Positions 63,933-64,000 of a stretch of DNA of 64,000 bases are shown in pieces. The notes under the pieces are model-generated. The model was not told the origin of the DNA. It saw nothing but the letters and a program-made list of their open reading frames with translations, and did not search any database. The stretch comes from Casuarius casuarius (Eukaryota > Chordata > Aves > Casuariiformes > Casuariidae). The position numbers and the translations under genes were made by a program. Position 1 is the stretch's first letter. Each line of letters opens with the position of its first letter. The DNA lies in contig PTFA01000011.1 in the NCBI GenBank assembly GCA_003342895.1, forward strand, positions 3,645,644 to 3,709,643, given 5' to 3'.

Positions 63933-64000
63933 TTAATCTTTTTGATTAAGCAAAAAACCTTTGCTTAACCTTTGCTTAATCTTTTTGATTAAACAAAAAA
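63933..64000 (+). repeat. 43-bp-period direct repeat with internal palindrome, cut by the window edge
   Basis: A 25-base segment beginning TTAATCTTTTTGATTAA occurs at 63933-63957 and again at 63976-64000 with one mismatch. Between them TTTGCTTAA occurs twice, and GATTAAGCAAA is the reverse complement of TTTGCTTAATC. This may be the start of a tandem array continuing beyond the window. Confidence 0.7.

Larger units (their letters stand above)
34407..64000 (+). other. CD247: CD247 intron 1 (partial, continues past the window)
   Basis: Starts at the GTAAGG donor. I searched by eye for the next exon, which should encode the short extracellular part and the transmembrane helix with its conserved acidic residue (…DPKLCYLLDG…), and did not find it. 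The stretch is AT-rich, carries old repeats listed separately, and has an ambiguous base at 57475. Parts not covered by those repeats show nothing recognisable. Confidence 0.7.

Noticed and set aside
34407..64000. Search for CD247 exon 2 (transmembrane exon) and ITAM exons
   Set aside because: No segment encoding the conserved DPKLCY...LDG transmembrane block was found by eye, so the gene is reported as partial.
1..64000. CRISPR arrays, operons, bacterial or phage genes, tRNA and rRNA genes
   Set aside because: None seen. The sequence is vertebrate nuclear DNA; tRNA-like pieces are degraded SINEs.

Overview
The window looks like a piece of a nuclear vertebrate chromosome. It has large introns, one sharp CpG island, AT-rich intergenic DNA, degraded MIR-type SINEs and old CR1-type LINE pieces. 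The CR1 and SINE remnants resemble those of birds, crocodilians and turtles. The low repeat load and strong decay of the copies make a bird the best guess, but the species cannot be named from this sequence. Three isolated N bases (3318, 33032, 57475) indicate a draft assembly.

One gene is essentially complete. CREG1 (a secreted and lysosomal glycoprotein) lies on the + strand at 16207-21299, with three coding exons and probably a fourth exon that is purely 3'UTR and ends near 23525. Its promoter is a CpG island (about 15480-16650) with six same-orientation inverted CCAAT boxes and a CLEAR-like CACGTG E-box.

A second gene begins inside the window. The first coding exon of CD247 (T-cell receptor zeta chain) is at 34349-34406 on the + strand. 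I found no exon 2 up to 64000, so the last 29.6 kb is read as CD247 intron 1. It holds a CR1 reverse-transcriptase fragment, a CR1 3' end, an inverted-repeat MITE, several SINEs, a 15-bp minisatellite and a sequence resembling a recursive-splice (ratchet) site.

The left flank (1-16 kb) has no firm gene. In other amniotes RCSD1 lies head-to-head with CREG1, and a short minus-strand ATG-GAG followed by a splice donor at 6229-6234 could be its first coding exon. This is tentative. The gene order fits the known amniote block RCSD1 / CREG1 / CD247.

No new multigene system was found. The most unusual structures are a near-perfect 26-bp inverted repeat at 29099-29165 flanked by CAGA, the paired 30-bp spacing of the CREG1 CCAAT boxes, and the ratchet-like site at 57446/57447.
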